Shown here in pieces: positions 42,581-50,901 of a stretch of 64,000 nt of DNA (positions are counted from its first letter, which is position 1; each line of letters starts with the position of its first letter). The stretch comes from Photobacterium lipolyticum (lineage in GTDB: Bacteria; Pseudomonadota; Gammaproteobacteria; Enterobacterales; Vibrionaceae). The stretch spans positions 372,001 to 436,000 of the forward strand of contig NZ_PYMC01000002.1 in NCBI RefSeq assembly GCF_003026475.1, read 5' to 3'. A program made the translations under genes and the position numbers. Under the pieces are notes generated by a model that saw nothing but the letters and a program-made list of their open reading frames with translations, ran no database searches and was not told the DNA's origin.

Positions 42581-43597
42581 TTAGCGCAGTAACACGTTTC
42601 TCAGAGGAGTTTTATCGATAGTTCTAATCAATAGCATCGAAAGGACAAAAGTCAGTGGAATGATAGTGAGATCTCTTAGCAGTACACTGATCCCCAGAAG
42701 CCCTGATAAATTCATGAGATAGATAATGATAAGAAGGTGGCACAAGTATACTCCCAACACATCTTTGCTCCATTGCATGATCCGAGGGCTGTCACCGAAG
42801 CCAGGCTTTGCCTGGAGGACAAAAAATAGCCCCAGCGCCCATATAGGTGTACCCAGCAAAAAATCATGACTGATGAATTGACTGCCTTTCGCAATCAACA
42901 GATAGGCTTCGGTTAAGTGCAGTATCATGCCACTAAAAAGCAGCGTAACCGCCGCAGATAATGGAACCCTAATATTATTGCGGCGTATTTCAAAACCCAA
43001 TACCACAACCAAGGTACTAAAGAAGGGCCCGTTACGGGTCATAATGGCAAATTCCACCCCGAACACTGGCTGATAGCTTCCCGCCATTAATCCAAAGACA
43101 TAAAGTGCCAAGGCAGCAGGAATAATCAGCTTTTCGAGCTTGAAAGATATGAGTACTGAGGCAATAGCGACAGCACAAAGCAGAGCCGGGATGTACCATA
43201 AGTGAACCAAGCCCCCTTCAAAAAGGGTGTTTAACGGATTCTGTAATAAGAAGTTCCAGTAGCCTGAACGCTCCGCTAAGTATCCTTGCTCTGCAACTAT
43301 TGCTAAATTAAATGGTATGAGTAAGCTAATCACGCTCCATACAACCCATACCTTAAAAAGAGAAGAACTATAACGGAGCAGAGTTTGTATGGGGGATACC
43401 GTTAAACGTGGCTGAATGAAGTATCCGGCTAATAAAAAGAACAACGGTACGGCAAAACGGTTCAGTTGATTGAGGATCATGCCTACCCATGGCTGATCAT
43501 CAATGACAGGCAAGGTCATAAAAGGTTTGGCATGAATGATAATAACAGCAAAGAGGGCAAGCATTCGCCCCCATTCGAAACTGGAAATTCTTTTCAT
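42581..43597 (-). CDS. Acyltransferase 3 family membrane protein
   Basis: 338 aa with about ten hydrophobic segments. It begins MKRISSFEWGRMLALFAVIIIHAKPF, where Trp/Arg and His match the conserved RxxxxxxVxxxH segment of acyltransferase 3 (YiaH/WecH/OafA) proteins, and continues with RFAVPLFFLLAGYF. Such proteins add acetyl or succinyl groups to surface polysaccharides or glucans. The frame reaches 43666, but the added 23 residues are unlike the family. It is divergent from an AraC-type gene. The polysaccharide target is unknown. Confidence 0.82.
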   Translation of the reverse strand: MKRISSFEWGRMLALFAVIIIHAKPFMTLPVIDDQPWVGMILNQLNRFAVPLFFLLAGYFIQPRLTVSPIQTLLRYSSSLFKVWVVWSVISLLIPFNLAIVAEQGYLAERSGYWNFLLQNPLNTLFEGGLVHLWYIPALLCAVAIASVLISFKLEKLIIPAALALYVFGLMAGSYQPVFGVEFAIMTRNGPFFSTLVVVLGFEIRRNNIRVPLSAAVTLLFSGMILHLTEAYLLIAKGSQFISHDFLLGTPIWALGLFFVLQAKPGFGDSPRIMQWSKDVLGVYLCHLLIIIYLMNLSGLLGISVLLRDLTIIPLTFVLSMLLIRTIDKTPLRNVLLR

Positions 43598-43970
43598 AAT
43601 GTAGTTAGTTATCCTAGACAGGGTGATAGGTATTGGCTTATTCAATCGAGCAGTAACAAGCTTCATTCATATTCTGAAAATCATCACAAAACAAACAAAG
43701 ACTGCCGATAAAATCGATAACGATTATCAACTTAAAAACACCAAGTGACACAATTCTTGATTGGGTTGTGAGAATGTTTACAGACTCCCTGCATGCATTC
43801 TCCACATTTGGGTGCAAACTTTTGGCATTGGGGTGCAACAATCAAAAATGTGACCGATTTATAATAATGGCCGGAATGTTCTGATTTGTTACTGTTTGTT
43901 ACAAAGCATTCTCTCACTCTGATATAGCATAGTGATAGTTGATATTATTATCATGGGGCGTCGTGAAATT

Positions 43971-44987
43971 ATGCTAAAGGTCGTCAATAGCAAGATAATG
44001 TTCTTGCAATATAATAAACTGAAAGGAATTGGCTTTTCAGATGATGATCTTTACAAGGTTACAGGTTTGAATCATTCTGAACTGGTTAACTCTGAGTGTT
44101 ATATAGATGGGATTAGACAAAATAAACTGACCCAGCTTCTCGTTGAAAATAATCTTCAGCATCCCCAACTGTTAGATCACAATGTCGATTTTATTCTGGC
44201 TGACTTTCGTGAATTAGCCTACGTCTTTAATGGACCCACATTACGCGATTGTCTGATGAGGTTCATTCAGTATCGTACTATTATTGGTAACTGTGACGAT
44301 GTCTTCTTAATTCAGCAACCTGACGGGATTGCGCTGCGCTATATCTCAGATAGCTATATGCCAGGTCAGGATTGCAGAGCACTCGCAAATTTCGTCATGA
44401 TCACCCTAGTATTACGATCCCTTTCTCCAAAACCGATACTAGGGCTCACGGTTTCGTTTGCTAATAAAAAGCTTGATAACTTAAGGGAATACAATGATTT
44501 CTTTGCTACAGCGGTTAAGCTGAATTGCTCAAAGAATGAAATATTTATTCCTAGTAGATTATTAAATCAAGAAAATGAGCGATACAATGAATTTTCAGAT
44601 TTACTTTTAAAGCAGGTTGCTGATGATAAGATTTTATCAATTAACTCAAGTTTGGAAAAACCTTGCTTAAAGAATAAGTTATACGACCAGTTAAAAGAGA
44701 TGGCTTACAACAGTTCGTTGCATCATTCTTTAGAGCGTATTTGTAAACTAAATAACTGTTCCCGGTGGACATTAAACCGCAAACTATCCAAAGAAAGTGT
44801 GACATTCCAGGATCTATTACGGGCAGTCAGGGTGAGTGAAAGCAGAAATTTATTGAGGGAGACAAATAAACCCATCGTTGAAATTTCAGATATACTCGGC
44901 TTTAACTCTCAAAGTAGTTTTAACCGCTTTGTGCTCGATAACCTGATGAGCAGCCCGACTAAAGTCAGAAATCAACTTATGTCATAA
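43971..44987 (+). CDS. AraC-family regulator (OruR/arabinose-binding-like N-terminal domain)
   Basis: About 338 aa. The C-terminal double HTH is seen in HSLERICKLNNCSRWTLNRKL and ISDILGFNSQSSFNRFVLDNLMSSPTKVR, typical of AraC/XylS proteins. The long N-terminal domain resembles the Arabinose_bd group found in OruR and ArgR-like regulators. Possible starts are GTG 43932, ATG 43953 and ATG 43971. It is divergent from the acyltransferase gene, so that gene is a candidate target. Codon use looks A+T-rich. Confidence 0.82.
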   Translation: MLKVVNSKIMFLQYNKLKGIGFSDDDLYKVTGLNHSELVNSECYIDGIRQNKLTQLLVENNLQHPQLLDHNVDFILADFRELAYVFNGPTLRDCLMRFIQYRTIIGNCDDVFLIQQPDGIALRYISDSYMPGQDCRALANFVMITLVLRSLSPKPILGLTVSFANKKLDNLREYNDFFATAVKLNCSKNEIFIPSRLLNQENERYNEFSDLLLKQVADDKILSINSSLEKPCLKNKLYDQLKEMAYNSSLHHSLERICKLNNCSRWTLNRKLSKESVTFQDLLRAVRVSESRNLLRETNKPIVEISDILGFNSQSSFNRFVLDNLMSSPTKVRNQLMS

Positions 44988-45156
44988 GCATCTTCTTTGG
45001 AAACACATCCATGTGCAATTCACTGACATTCCTGACTTGCTTGAAGCTCATAGCAAGCTTCAGTTTAGAAACTTATGCCTAAGATAAACCTAAAAAACAA
45101 ACCTCTCCGTCTGTTTTTATGTCAGGTTAAGAACCAGGGCGGGATAGTAACAAACG

Positions 45157-45256
45157 CAAAAAGCCCCAGCATTTCTGCTGAGGCTTCGTTGTGTTGGCGG
45201 AGCGGACGGGACTTGCCATTCATTGATATCAGCGAGCCTCCCTGCGTGACAGGCCG
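45157..45256 (-). pseudogene. tRNA-Asp relic with terminator, direct repeat of 53718-53804
   Basis: Positions 45169-45213 are identical over 45 bp to 53730-53774, which covers the tRNA-Asp terminator, CCA end and 3-prime acceptor and T-arm. A further match, GCGTGACAGGCCG (45244-45256), is the anticodon arm, but the stretch between is 13 bases longer than in the real tRNA and unrelated. The 5-prime half is lost. Either a decayed duplicate gene or a genomic-island end. Confidence 0.75.
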
Positions 45257-45471
45257 AACCCAATCAAACGATTTCATCGCAGGCTAAATGGTATTAACCG
45301 TTATAATTAGCTATATCAAACAGTTATTGCAAGTTCAGATCTCAACATCCCGACGACGATTAAAGCCATTTTCCACTTAACTAGTTGTCCTGATTGGAAT
45401 AATTTGTCGGCTAATCTCCGCAAGTGCCCCAATCCAATATTTTCAGCTAAGTTGAAATTTGCGCAGATAGT

Positions 45472-46059
45472 TTATTTTAGATGTTTCTGTAATTGCTTCA
45501 GGCACTGTTCAAAACCTAGCAATTCACTGTACTTTTGGGTTTTATCAACCAACTGATGACGAATAATAGGAGCCGCGACGGAACCGCCAAGCATCAGGTT
45601 GTCGATTAATCCGAATTTTTCCAGTGTCATTTGTTGCTGGTCGACAAATAGTTCATCAGACAAACGAGTAACATCAGGAAGTTCTTCAATATTGCGCTGC
45701 GGGAAAAAATGCTCGTCATTGCGCTGCAGGAAAAAACGCTCGACGTTGGAATAAGCAAAGATAGGTTTGCCTAACCCTTTAGCCAATCCCATTTCATAGG
45801 CTGTACCAACATCACAACTGCTGCCGCGAAAAGGTGTGATGTTGGCGATTATGGCATCCGCCTCTTGAATGAGCTTTTCATTGGCTCTTGCAATCATTAA
45901 CCCGTTTTCCTGCGGATTATTGGCGTTAAGTTCAAGAACATTGCTCTGTGGGTAGAGTCCTTGGAAACCATAAAGTCCACAGAGTGTTTTTTTATATTCA
46001 CCAATTTCAATGGCATTTTGTAAAAAGACCTCAGGGCCGGCTAGATATATTTTTTTCAT
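45472..46059 (-). CDS. Nucleoside 2-deoxyribosyltransferase
   Basis: 195-aa cytosolic enzyme that moves deoxyribose between bases or hydrolyses deoxynucleosides. It begins MKKIYLAGPEVFL, the family opening, with nucleophile and acid region ANITPFRGSSCDVGTAYEMG (Asp and Glu) and NLMLGG near the C-terminus. One internal repeat is seen: LQRNDEHFFPQRN mirrors the preceding residues, and the DNA GCGCTGCRGGAAAAA occurs twice around 45700-45735, probably a small duplication. Located inside the possible island, so transfer is plausible. Confidence 0.88.
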   Translation of the reverse strand: MKKIYLAGPEVFLQNAIEIGEYKKTLCGLYGFQGLYPQSNVLELNANNPQENGLMIARANEKLIQEADAIIANITPFRGSSCDVGTAYEMGLAKGLGKPIFAYSNVERFFLQRNDEHFFPQRNIEELPDVTRLSDELFVDQQQMTLEKFGLIDNLMLGGSVAAPIIRHQLVDKTQKYSELLGFEQCLKQLQKHLK

Positions 46060-46207
46060 GGTTTCACTTGTTGCTTATTTTAATTAATTGCAATTAAAGT
46101 ACTGATTAGGATTTGCGTTCTTTGATAGACATCAGCGAAATAGTATCTAGTGTTCTGGATTTTCCCTAATAAACATATCTAAAAAATTGTTAATTATAAT
46201 TACCAAT

Positions 46208-46848
46208 TTAAACAGCGACCTGCAGTTTCCATAACCTTTCGTAAAGCCCGCCTAGCTCAAGTAGCTCATCATGCGAGCCCTGCTCGACGATCTGCCCCTG
46301 ATCGACCACCAGGATCCGATCGGCGATCGCCAGATCGATCCCGTCCACCAATACCTACCCGTGCTGGGGCACATAGAGACGCTGAAGCAAACGAGTCAGG
46401 GTAGATTTTCCCGAGCCGGACGGCCCGGTAATGCCGACAAATTCACCGGGTTTGATCTCGACGTTCAGGTTGCGAAGCACTTCCTGGCCATCCTCATTGT
46501 AGCGAAACCGCACGCCCTTGACGGTGACACCGCATCAGGAGCCTGGATTAATGCCTGCTCTTCAGAGATCCGCGCCAATACGACAAAACCGCCGTTTTTC
46601 AGGCGGAAAGCCAGTGGCAGATGTTCCTGGTGAATTTTAGCGCAGTTCAACCGATCAAAGCTCAGGTTGATCCCGTGCGCCTTACCACATTGCTTGACGA
46701 GCTTCTTTAGTGGCAGGTTGGCGGCGGGCTCGCCCCACTCCTTCTGCACCACAACCCCGGCCAGCTGCAGCATCATCTGACTGCAGTTCAGCGCCGATTG
46801 TTTCTCCGGGGATCCTGATAATGAATTCACGACTATTCTAATACCCAA
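46208..46848 (-). pseudogene. Type I secretion ABC transporter pseudogene with large internal deletions
   Basis: On the minus strand, 46848 to about 46535 encode the same N-terminal domain as the pseudogene at 39.8 kb (MMLQLAGVVVQKE, NLPLKK, RLKNGGFVVLA, SEEQALIQAPDA). All membrane helices are missing. In another frame the nucleotide-binding domain resumes at VKGVRFRYNEDG, with an intact Walker A (GPSGSGKST), an in-frame TAG at 46355-46357, and then jumps from DLAIAD directly to [14 protein letters not shown] sequence and the normal C-terminus [16 protein letters not shown]. The Q-loop, signature and Walker B (LDEATSALD) are gone. Not functional. Confidence 0.82.
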
Positions 46849-46881
46849 TATTTTCTATCTTTACTGATAGAAATAAAAAAA

Positions 46882-46902
46882 ACCACCTCCATTGGAGGTG
46901 GT
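46882..46902 (-). terminator. Strong intrinsic terminator
   Basis: ACCACCTCC and GGAGGTGGT form a 9-bp stem with an ATT loop. On the minus strand it is followed by eight T. It would end transcripts coming from the toxin fragment. Confidence 0.85.
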
Positions 46903-47095
46903 ACAAAAAGACAAGACAAACTTTCCTTACCAGACATACTCTAATGCCTAATAAGTCCGGAGCTTATTTATTAGAAATTGATTTCAAGTCTCCACCAGGA
47001 ATTCTATGCTCTGGGCACACGAAAGCGGCCATTAAATTTCGTAAAAAAAAATCAACGATAAAACCATTTATTATCAATGCCATAATAAAGAGTAA

Positions 47096-47804
47096 TTACT
47101 CTAAAAGGCAACAATCACATTTATGATCGGCATGCCCCGGGACATCCAGTTCCAGATATATCGGCGGCTGGCTCAGATCCATCTGACCATCCGGGCCAGT
47201 AGGCGTCATTTTTGCCAATACCTGATCCAGAGTCAGCAGCTGCTTATTCGTAACACCCCACTTGCCCTGAACAATATCCAGCCGACCTTCTTTACTGGCG
47301 TAATACGCTTCGGTGCTCTTGTGGATCTCAGCCAGATCACGTATTAGCCCCTCGGCATTCGCCAGCTCCTCGGCAGAATAGTGTTGCGGGTTATTGAGCA
47401 CTGCCGCCGCACTGAAGAGCTTCTGCAACAACCGGGAGCCCGCATCGGAATCTCCTGATGCGGCCTGGTGCTGGGCCACCAACATCAGCTTAGACAGCGG
47501 ATCGCAACGACCGCCGAAACCGTCGTTAGCCAGGTTTAACAAAAAGGCCTGAGATGCCAGCTGCTGGCGTGCACGTACGTCATAATCTCCCGCAGCCGGT
47601 ATGCCGGCGACGTCCCTGAACAGTTTGTTCTGGCGGCTTGCGCTATCCTGAAGCCCATCACGATAATTTTGGTACTCAATCTGCCAGGCGATCGCCCCTT
47701 TCTGCGGCATATTTTTGCAATGTCTGCTGGAAAAGAGCGTCGAATTCCTCGTCCGGCACCACGCGTACAGTCATGTCTTTTAGTTTTTCACGATCCCAAT
47801 GGTA
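47096..47804 (-). pseudogene. Fragment of an MCF-like toxin effector (C58-type cysteine protease region)
   Basis: The intact part (47710 to 47096, 204 codons) contains FLLNLANDGFGGRCDPLSKL, with the tripeptide Arg68-Cys69-Asp70. From memory, an RCD tripeptide with essential Cys marks the MCF effector domain of MARTX toxins and Photorhabdus Mcf proteins, and a His about 120 residues on fits His193 in DVPGHA. After that point the reading is broken (DHKCDCCLLE, stop), so the last catalytic residue is lost. Upstream, REKLKDMTVRVVPDEEF and FQQTLQKYAAE continue the protein in another frame, joined by a one-base slip near 47707. G+C-rich against A+T-rich surroundings. Family call is by motif only. 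Confidence 0.55.
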
Positions 47805-48470
47805 TTGCTTTTTCTGACATATAGTCCTCATGCAAGCTTATTATTTTTAATGTTTCAATTAATGCAAAAGTACCAATACGTTCACCCACACACTCTTTGG
47901 ATATAAAGCTGTCCATTTATGTCCCACCGAAACATTTACAAGAAAACCATTTACGTCACGGAATGCGAGAAATGAACGAGATTATTAACGTCAAATCAGA
48001 GAGTTTTGATATGACGATCAGTTGGACATGGGCGCCGCGATTTTACGAACAATTCAGACCTAGCCGAAATCATGAAATCCTAAGTTCTCAACTCAAAATA
48101 AACTTTATTATTCATTAAGTTGATATAGATTAATTAATCAAAAAAAAGACTTAGAATTCATCGCGATTTACTGGAAAACTGATTTAACCGTCGGAAAATT
48201 CAATATCTCGGTTGTACGGTACATTTTTAGATGTTTCGGAATGGTGGCAACTTTACGAAAATCCGCAGCTATCTGTCAGCTTCGTTTGATGTCGAGTGAT
48301 GAGTGTTAATGCTTGTTGGTGTACAGAAGACTTCAGCCAGAACAAAAAAAACAGCGCCAGCGACATGGGGACTACATCCACGCCTTCAGAAGCACTGTTT
48401 TCTTTATAATAAAAACAATAAGCTTACACGCCGTTGAAAATGGGAACGACGCCATTGGCGAAGTTGATGT
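47805..48470. other. Region without a supported gene
   Basis: About 670 bases between the toxin fragment and the co-component operon. Short frames exist on the plus strand but none has a ribosome site or family pattern. It probably contains decayed toxin sequence. Confidence 0.4.
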
Positions 48471-48953
48471 TCAAGTAAACAGTTTAATGCACTTTACTGA
48501 ACTGGTAAGCAGGCTCGAATAACAAATCAGCTCACTGTCCTGAAAGACAATCTGAAAGAACTGCTCTTGAGGATATTCGAGTATATGCGCTTCGGAATAA
48601 TCGGGTTCATCCTCAGCGGTAAAATCCTTGTCCTTGCTTGTCAATTTGATAGAAAACACTTCGTCATCCCAGAAGTGAACATCATAGGTTTTTTTTAATG
48701 TTTCCTGTCCATCGATTGACATGATAGTGGTTTTCATTTGATGAAACCCTAAAATACCATGTTCAATGGTATGAAACTTTCTGTATCTATATACGCTGTT
48801 CTCAGAAAATTTAATCCCGTGACCATAGACAATAGGATCATGGTTGCTCATCATGAACAGTGGATGGCTCAGGTGATTTTTGAATAATATTCCAACGAAA
48901 ACAACAGATGCACAGATAGCATAGCCGACAAGTAGTTTATTGATATTTTTCAT
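48471..48953 (-). CDS. Single-pass membrane protein, second copy of a ToxS/VtrC-like partner
   Basis: 160 aa. One N-terminal hydrophobic helix (KLLVGYAICASVVFVGILF) anchors a periplasmic domain of about 130 residues. It aligns without gaps to the preceding gene product; by eye about 80 of 160 residues are identical (shared PIVY, HGI, HTI, LGFH, EPD, FFQI, FQD, CYSS, LTxSVxC). Two conserved Cys near the C-terminus (ICYSSLLTSSVKC) may form a disulfide. It is 12 bases after its paralogue, in one operon with the ToxR-like regulator. By position and topology it is a candidate co-component of that regulator. I find no direct family match, which is expected because such partners evolve fast. Confidence 0.78.
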   Translation of the reverse strand: MKNINKLLVGYAICASVVFVGILFKNHLSHPLFMMSNHDPIVYGHGIKFSENSVYRYRKFHTIEHGILGFHQMKTTIMSIDGQETLKKTYDVHFWDDEVFSIKLTSKDKDFTAEDEPDYSEAHILEYPQEQFFQIVFQDSELICYSSLLTSSVKCIKLFT

Positions 48954-48965
48954 TTAAATGCCCTT

Positions 48966-49448
48966 TCAGGTAATCAATTTTACGCACTGAACCGAGTCGG
49001 TCAGCATGCTTGAATAGCAGAACAGCTCTTTGTCCTGAAAGATAATCTGAAAGAATTCCTTTTGAGAATACTCGATAAGATGCGACTCAGTAAGGTCAGG
49101 TTCTTGATCTGACGTATAGTCGTCATCTTTATCAATGATTTTTGCTGAAAATAATGAGTCGTTAAAGAAGTAGACGGCGTAGGCTTTTTTGAAGATCTCC
49201 GTGTCGTTTATTGATGAAATACTCGACCTCATCGTATGGAAACCAAGCGGGTGTAGATCGATTGTATGAAGCTCCTGAAAAGCATCATAACCACCTTCGA
49301 AAAAGGTAATGCCATGGGCATAAACAATGGGCTGATCATTAACAGACAGAAAATCGGGGCGACTGGTATAGCTTTTGTATACAATACCGATAAAAACTGT
49401 AAATGCGCAAAAGGCATAGCTGATGAGCAGTTTATCGGCAACTCTCAT
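48966..49448 (-). CDS. Single-pass membrane protein, ToxS/VtrC-like partner of the ToxR-like regulator
   Basis: 160 aa, with the same layout as its neighbour: a hydrophobic helix (KLLISYAFCAFTVFIGIVY), then an acidic periplasmic domain with YTSDQEPDLTESHLIEYSQK and FCYSSMLTDSVQC. Its start overlaps the end of the ToxR-like gene by 17 bases, the arrangement reported for vtrA/vtrC and similar co-component pairs, implying coupled translation and a complex. Function inferred: periplasmic sensing or stabilising partner that may bind a hydrophobic ligand such as a bile salt. No signal is known here. Confidence 0.8.
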   Translation of the reverse strand: MRVADKLLISYAFCAFTVFIGIVYKSYTSRPDFLSVNDQPIVYAHGITFFEGGYDAFQELHTIDLHPLGFHTMRSSISSINDTEIFKKAYAVYFFNDSLFSAKIIDKDDDYTSDQEPDLTESHLIEYSQKEFFQIIFQDKELFCYSSMLTDSVQCVKLIT

Positions 49449-50247
49449 TGATATGCTTCCTAATTTTATCTGCCGTGTAATTAATGGTGAACGTCAGATT
49501 CAGGATCTGCCTGTCTTGGTACTGATCTGAATCATATACACATGCAACATAAAACTGTTCATGATTTTTTGAAATGAACACCCGTGAAATATTTTCCCGT
49601 ATCTTTCCAGCCAACTCTTTGTATAGCATCTCGCTCGCCCGACTGTCTTCGATGTAGAAGCTGATACCGTCACTAATTTCGACGGACCAAGGCCGCTTAG
49701 CAAGCGCCTGTGTTTGCATGTATATCGAGCTGGCCCAAATGAAGATTAGTGTCGATACTATAAACACAGTTAAGGCCGACGCTTTTACAGCGACTTTTTT
49801 CACCCGGATTAACGAACGCTGAGATTTGGATCCAGTGAGAGCTGTTTTCTGGGAATGCCTGACGACACTGCACTTAGCAGTATTAGCGTCAGATTCAGCG
49901 GCATTATCACATATTGCTTCTTTGCTTTTTTCCAAATAACTGGTTTCAAAACAAACACTCCCCGAAATTAACTGATAGCCTTCCTTGGGAAGCGTTTTAA
50001 TGATCTTTTGCTCTTTACCATTGTCACCCAGCGCCAGTCGAAGCTGGGCGATAGCCTGGGTCAAGCTTGAGTCGGATACAACTCTGTCACTCCAAGTCTC
50101 AGCAATAATCACGTCCTTTCGGACCGCTTTATCCTGATTATCAAGCAGAAGCCTCAATATTCGACTCTCTGTCGATTTAATGCTTCTTGAGGCTCCAGAC
50201 AAGCTGTTGCTCAATTGCATCCTGTTATTAGGATTAAAAACCCACAT
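49432..50247 (-). CDS. ToxR/CadC-type membrane-bound transcriptional regulator
   Basis: 271 aa. The N-terminal OmpR/PhoB-type winged helix (residues about 5-95) includes LLRLLLDNQDKAVRKDVII, WSDRVVSDSSLTQAIAQLR and LPKEGYQLI, the standard ToxR family string. A Ser/Lys-rich linker precedes a single transmembrane helix (ALTVFIVSTLIFIWASSIYM, about 157-176) and a periplasmic domain of about 95 residues ending HINESCR with two Cys (YVACVYD and ESCR). It is followed by two paralogous membrane proteins in the same operon. It is not the housekeeping ToxR, whose partner ToxS is single. Probable target promoters are unknown. It lies in an A+T-rich accessory region. Confidence 0.88.
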   Translation of the reverse strand: MWVFNPNNRMQLSNSLSGASRSIKSTESRILRLLLDNQDKAVRKDVIIAETWSDRVVSDSSLTQAIAQLRLALGDNGKEQKIIKTLPKEGYQLISGSVCFETSYLEKSKEAICDNAAESDANTAKCSVVRHSQKTALTGSKSQRSLIRVKKVAVKASALTVFIVSTLIFIWASSIYMQTQALAKRPWSVEISDGISFYIEDSRASEMLYKELAGKIRENISRVFISKNHEQFYVACVYDSDQYQDRQILNLTFTINYTADKIRKHINESCR

Positions 50248-50901
50248 AAAGTAATCTCACTTTTTCACCAATCGCACCTTTCACTAGCCGCACAACGGTA
50301 TGTGAGATCTACATAGGTATTCATTATTAAAAGGCATTATACATATACCTTATTATTCTGTCACATAATAGATGCGCCACTTAGTATTTTCAACACCGCT
50401 AGTTAACATGTTGAATGCCTAACCATTACGCCACCTAGTGCACAGCAATAACTAAGAAATAATTGTCAATTCTACATTCTAATAATAAATGCATTTTATT
50501 TCATACTCATAATGTTGTTCATCATCTATATACATTACTCATTGCCCACCTTCATATTTTACTCTTTATATCATTCAGGAAAAACAATACCCACTGGCGT
50601 TAGTGATTAACATTTATAGAGTAATTACTCATATATAAGCATTTGATTTGTAATAACTATCATACTTAATAACAATTTACTAGTTAGACGCTGACCTTGC
50701 TTGTAGATTAATAGGCCGCAAGCAGAAAATGCTTGTGGGTAGTTTATGCACTCGTTTACTGATGGTGTGTTGGTTAAGCAGTTTCATCAGCCTTTCATTT
50801 GCTGACAAAAATAGATGGTCTCGACAATCATTGCAATTAACCCTGCTTACTAGACACATAAGTGCTTAAAAAACATATAACTAATACGTGTAGGATAAAT
50901 C
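50248..50901. other. Long A+T-rich intergenic region
   Basis: 654 bases between the divergent ToxR-like and aldehyde dehydrogenase genes. It must hold both promoters. No gene, tRNA or strong hairpin seen. The length and composition are the kind bound by H-NS-type silencers and ToxR-like activators, an inference. Confidence 0.45.

Noticed and set aside
45075..45287. 70-codon plus-strand frame
   Set aside because: It runs across the tRNA-Asp relic and its terminator.
47897..48118. 73-codon plus-strand frame after the toxin fragment
   Set aside because: No ribosome site, odd composition, and neighbours suggest decayed DNA.
48313..48522. 69-codon plus-strand frame overlapping the second partner gene
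   Set aside because: It runs antisense into a well-supported paralogous gene.
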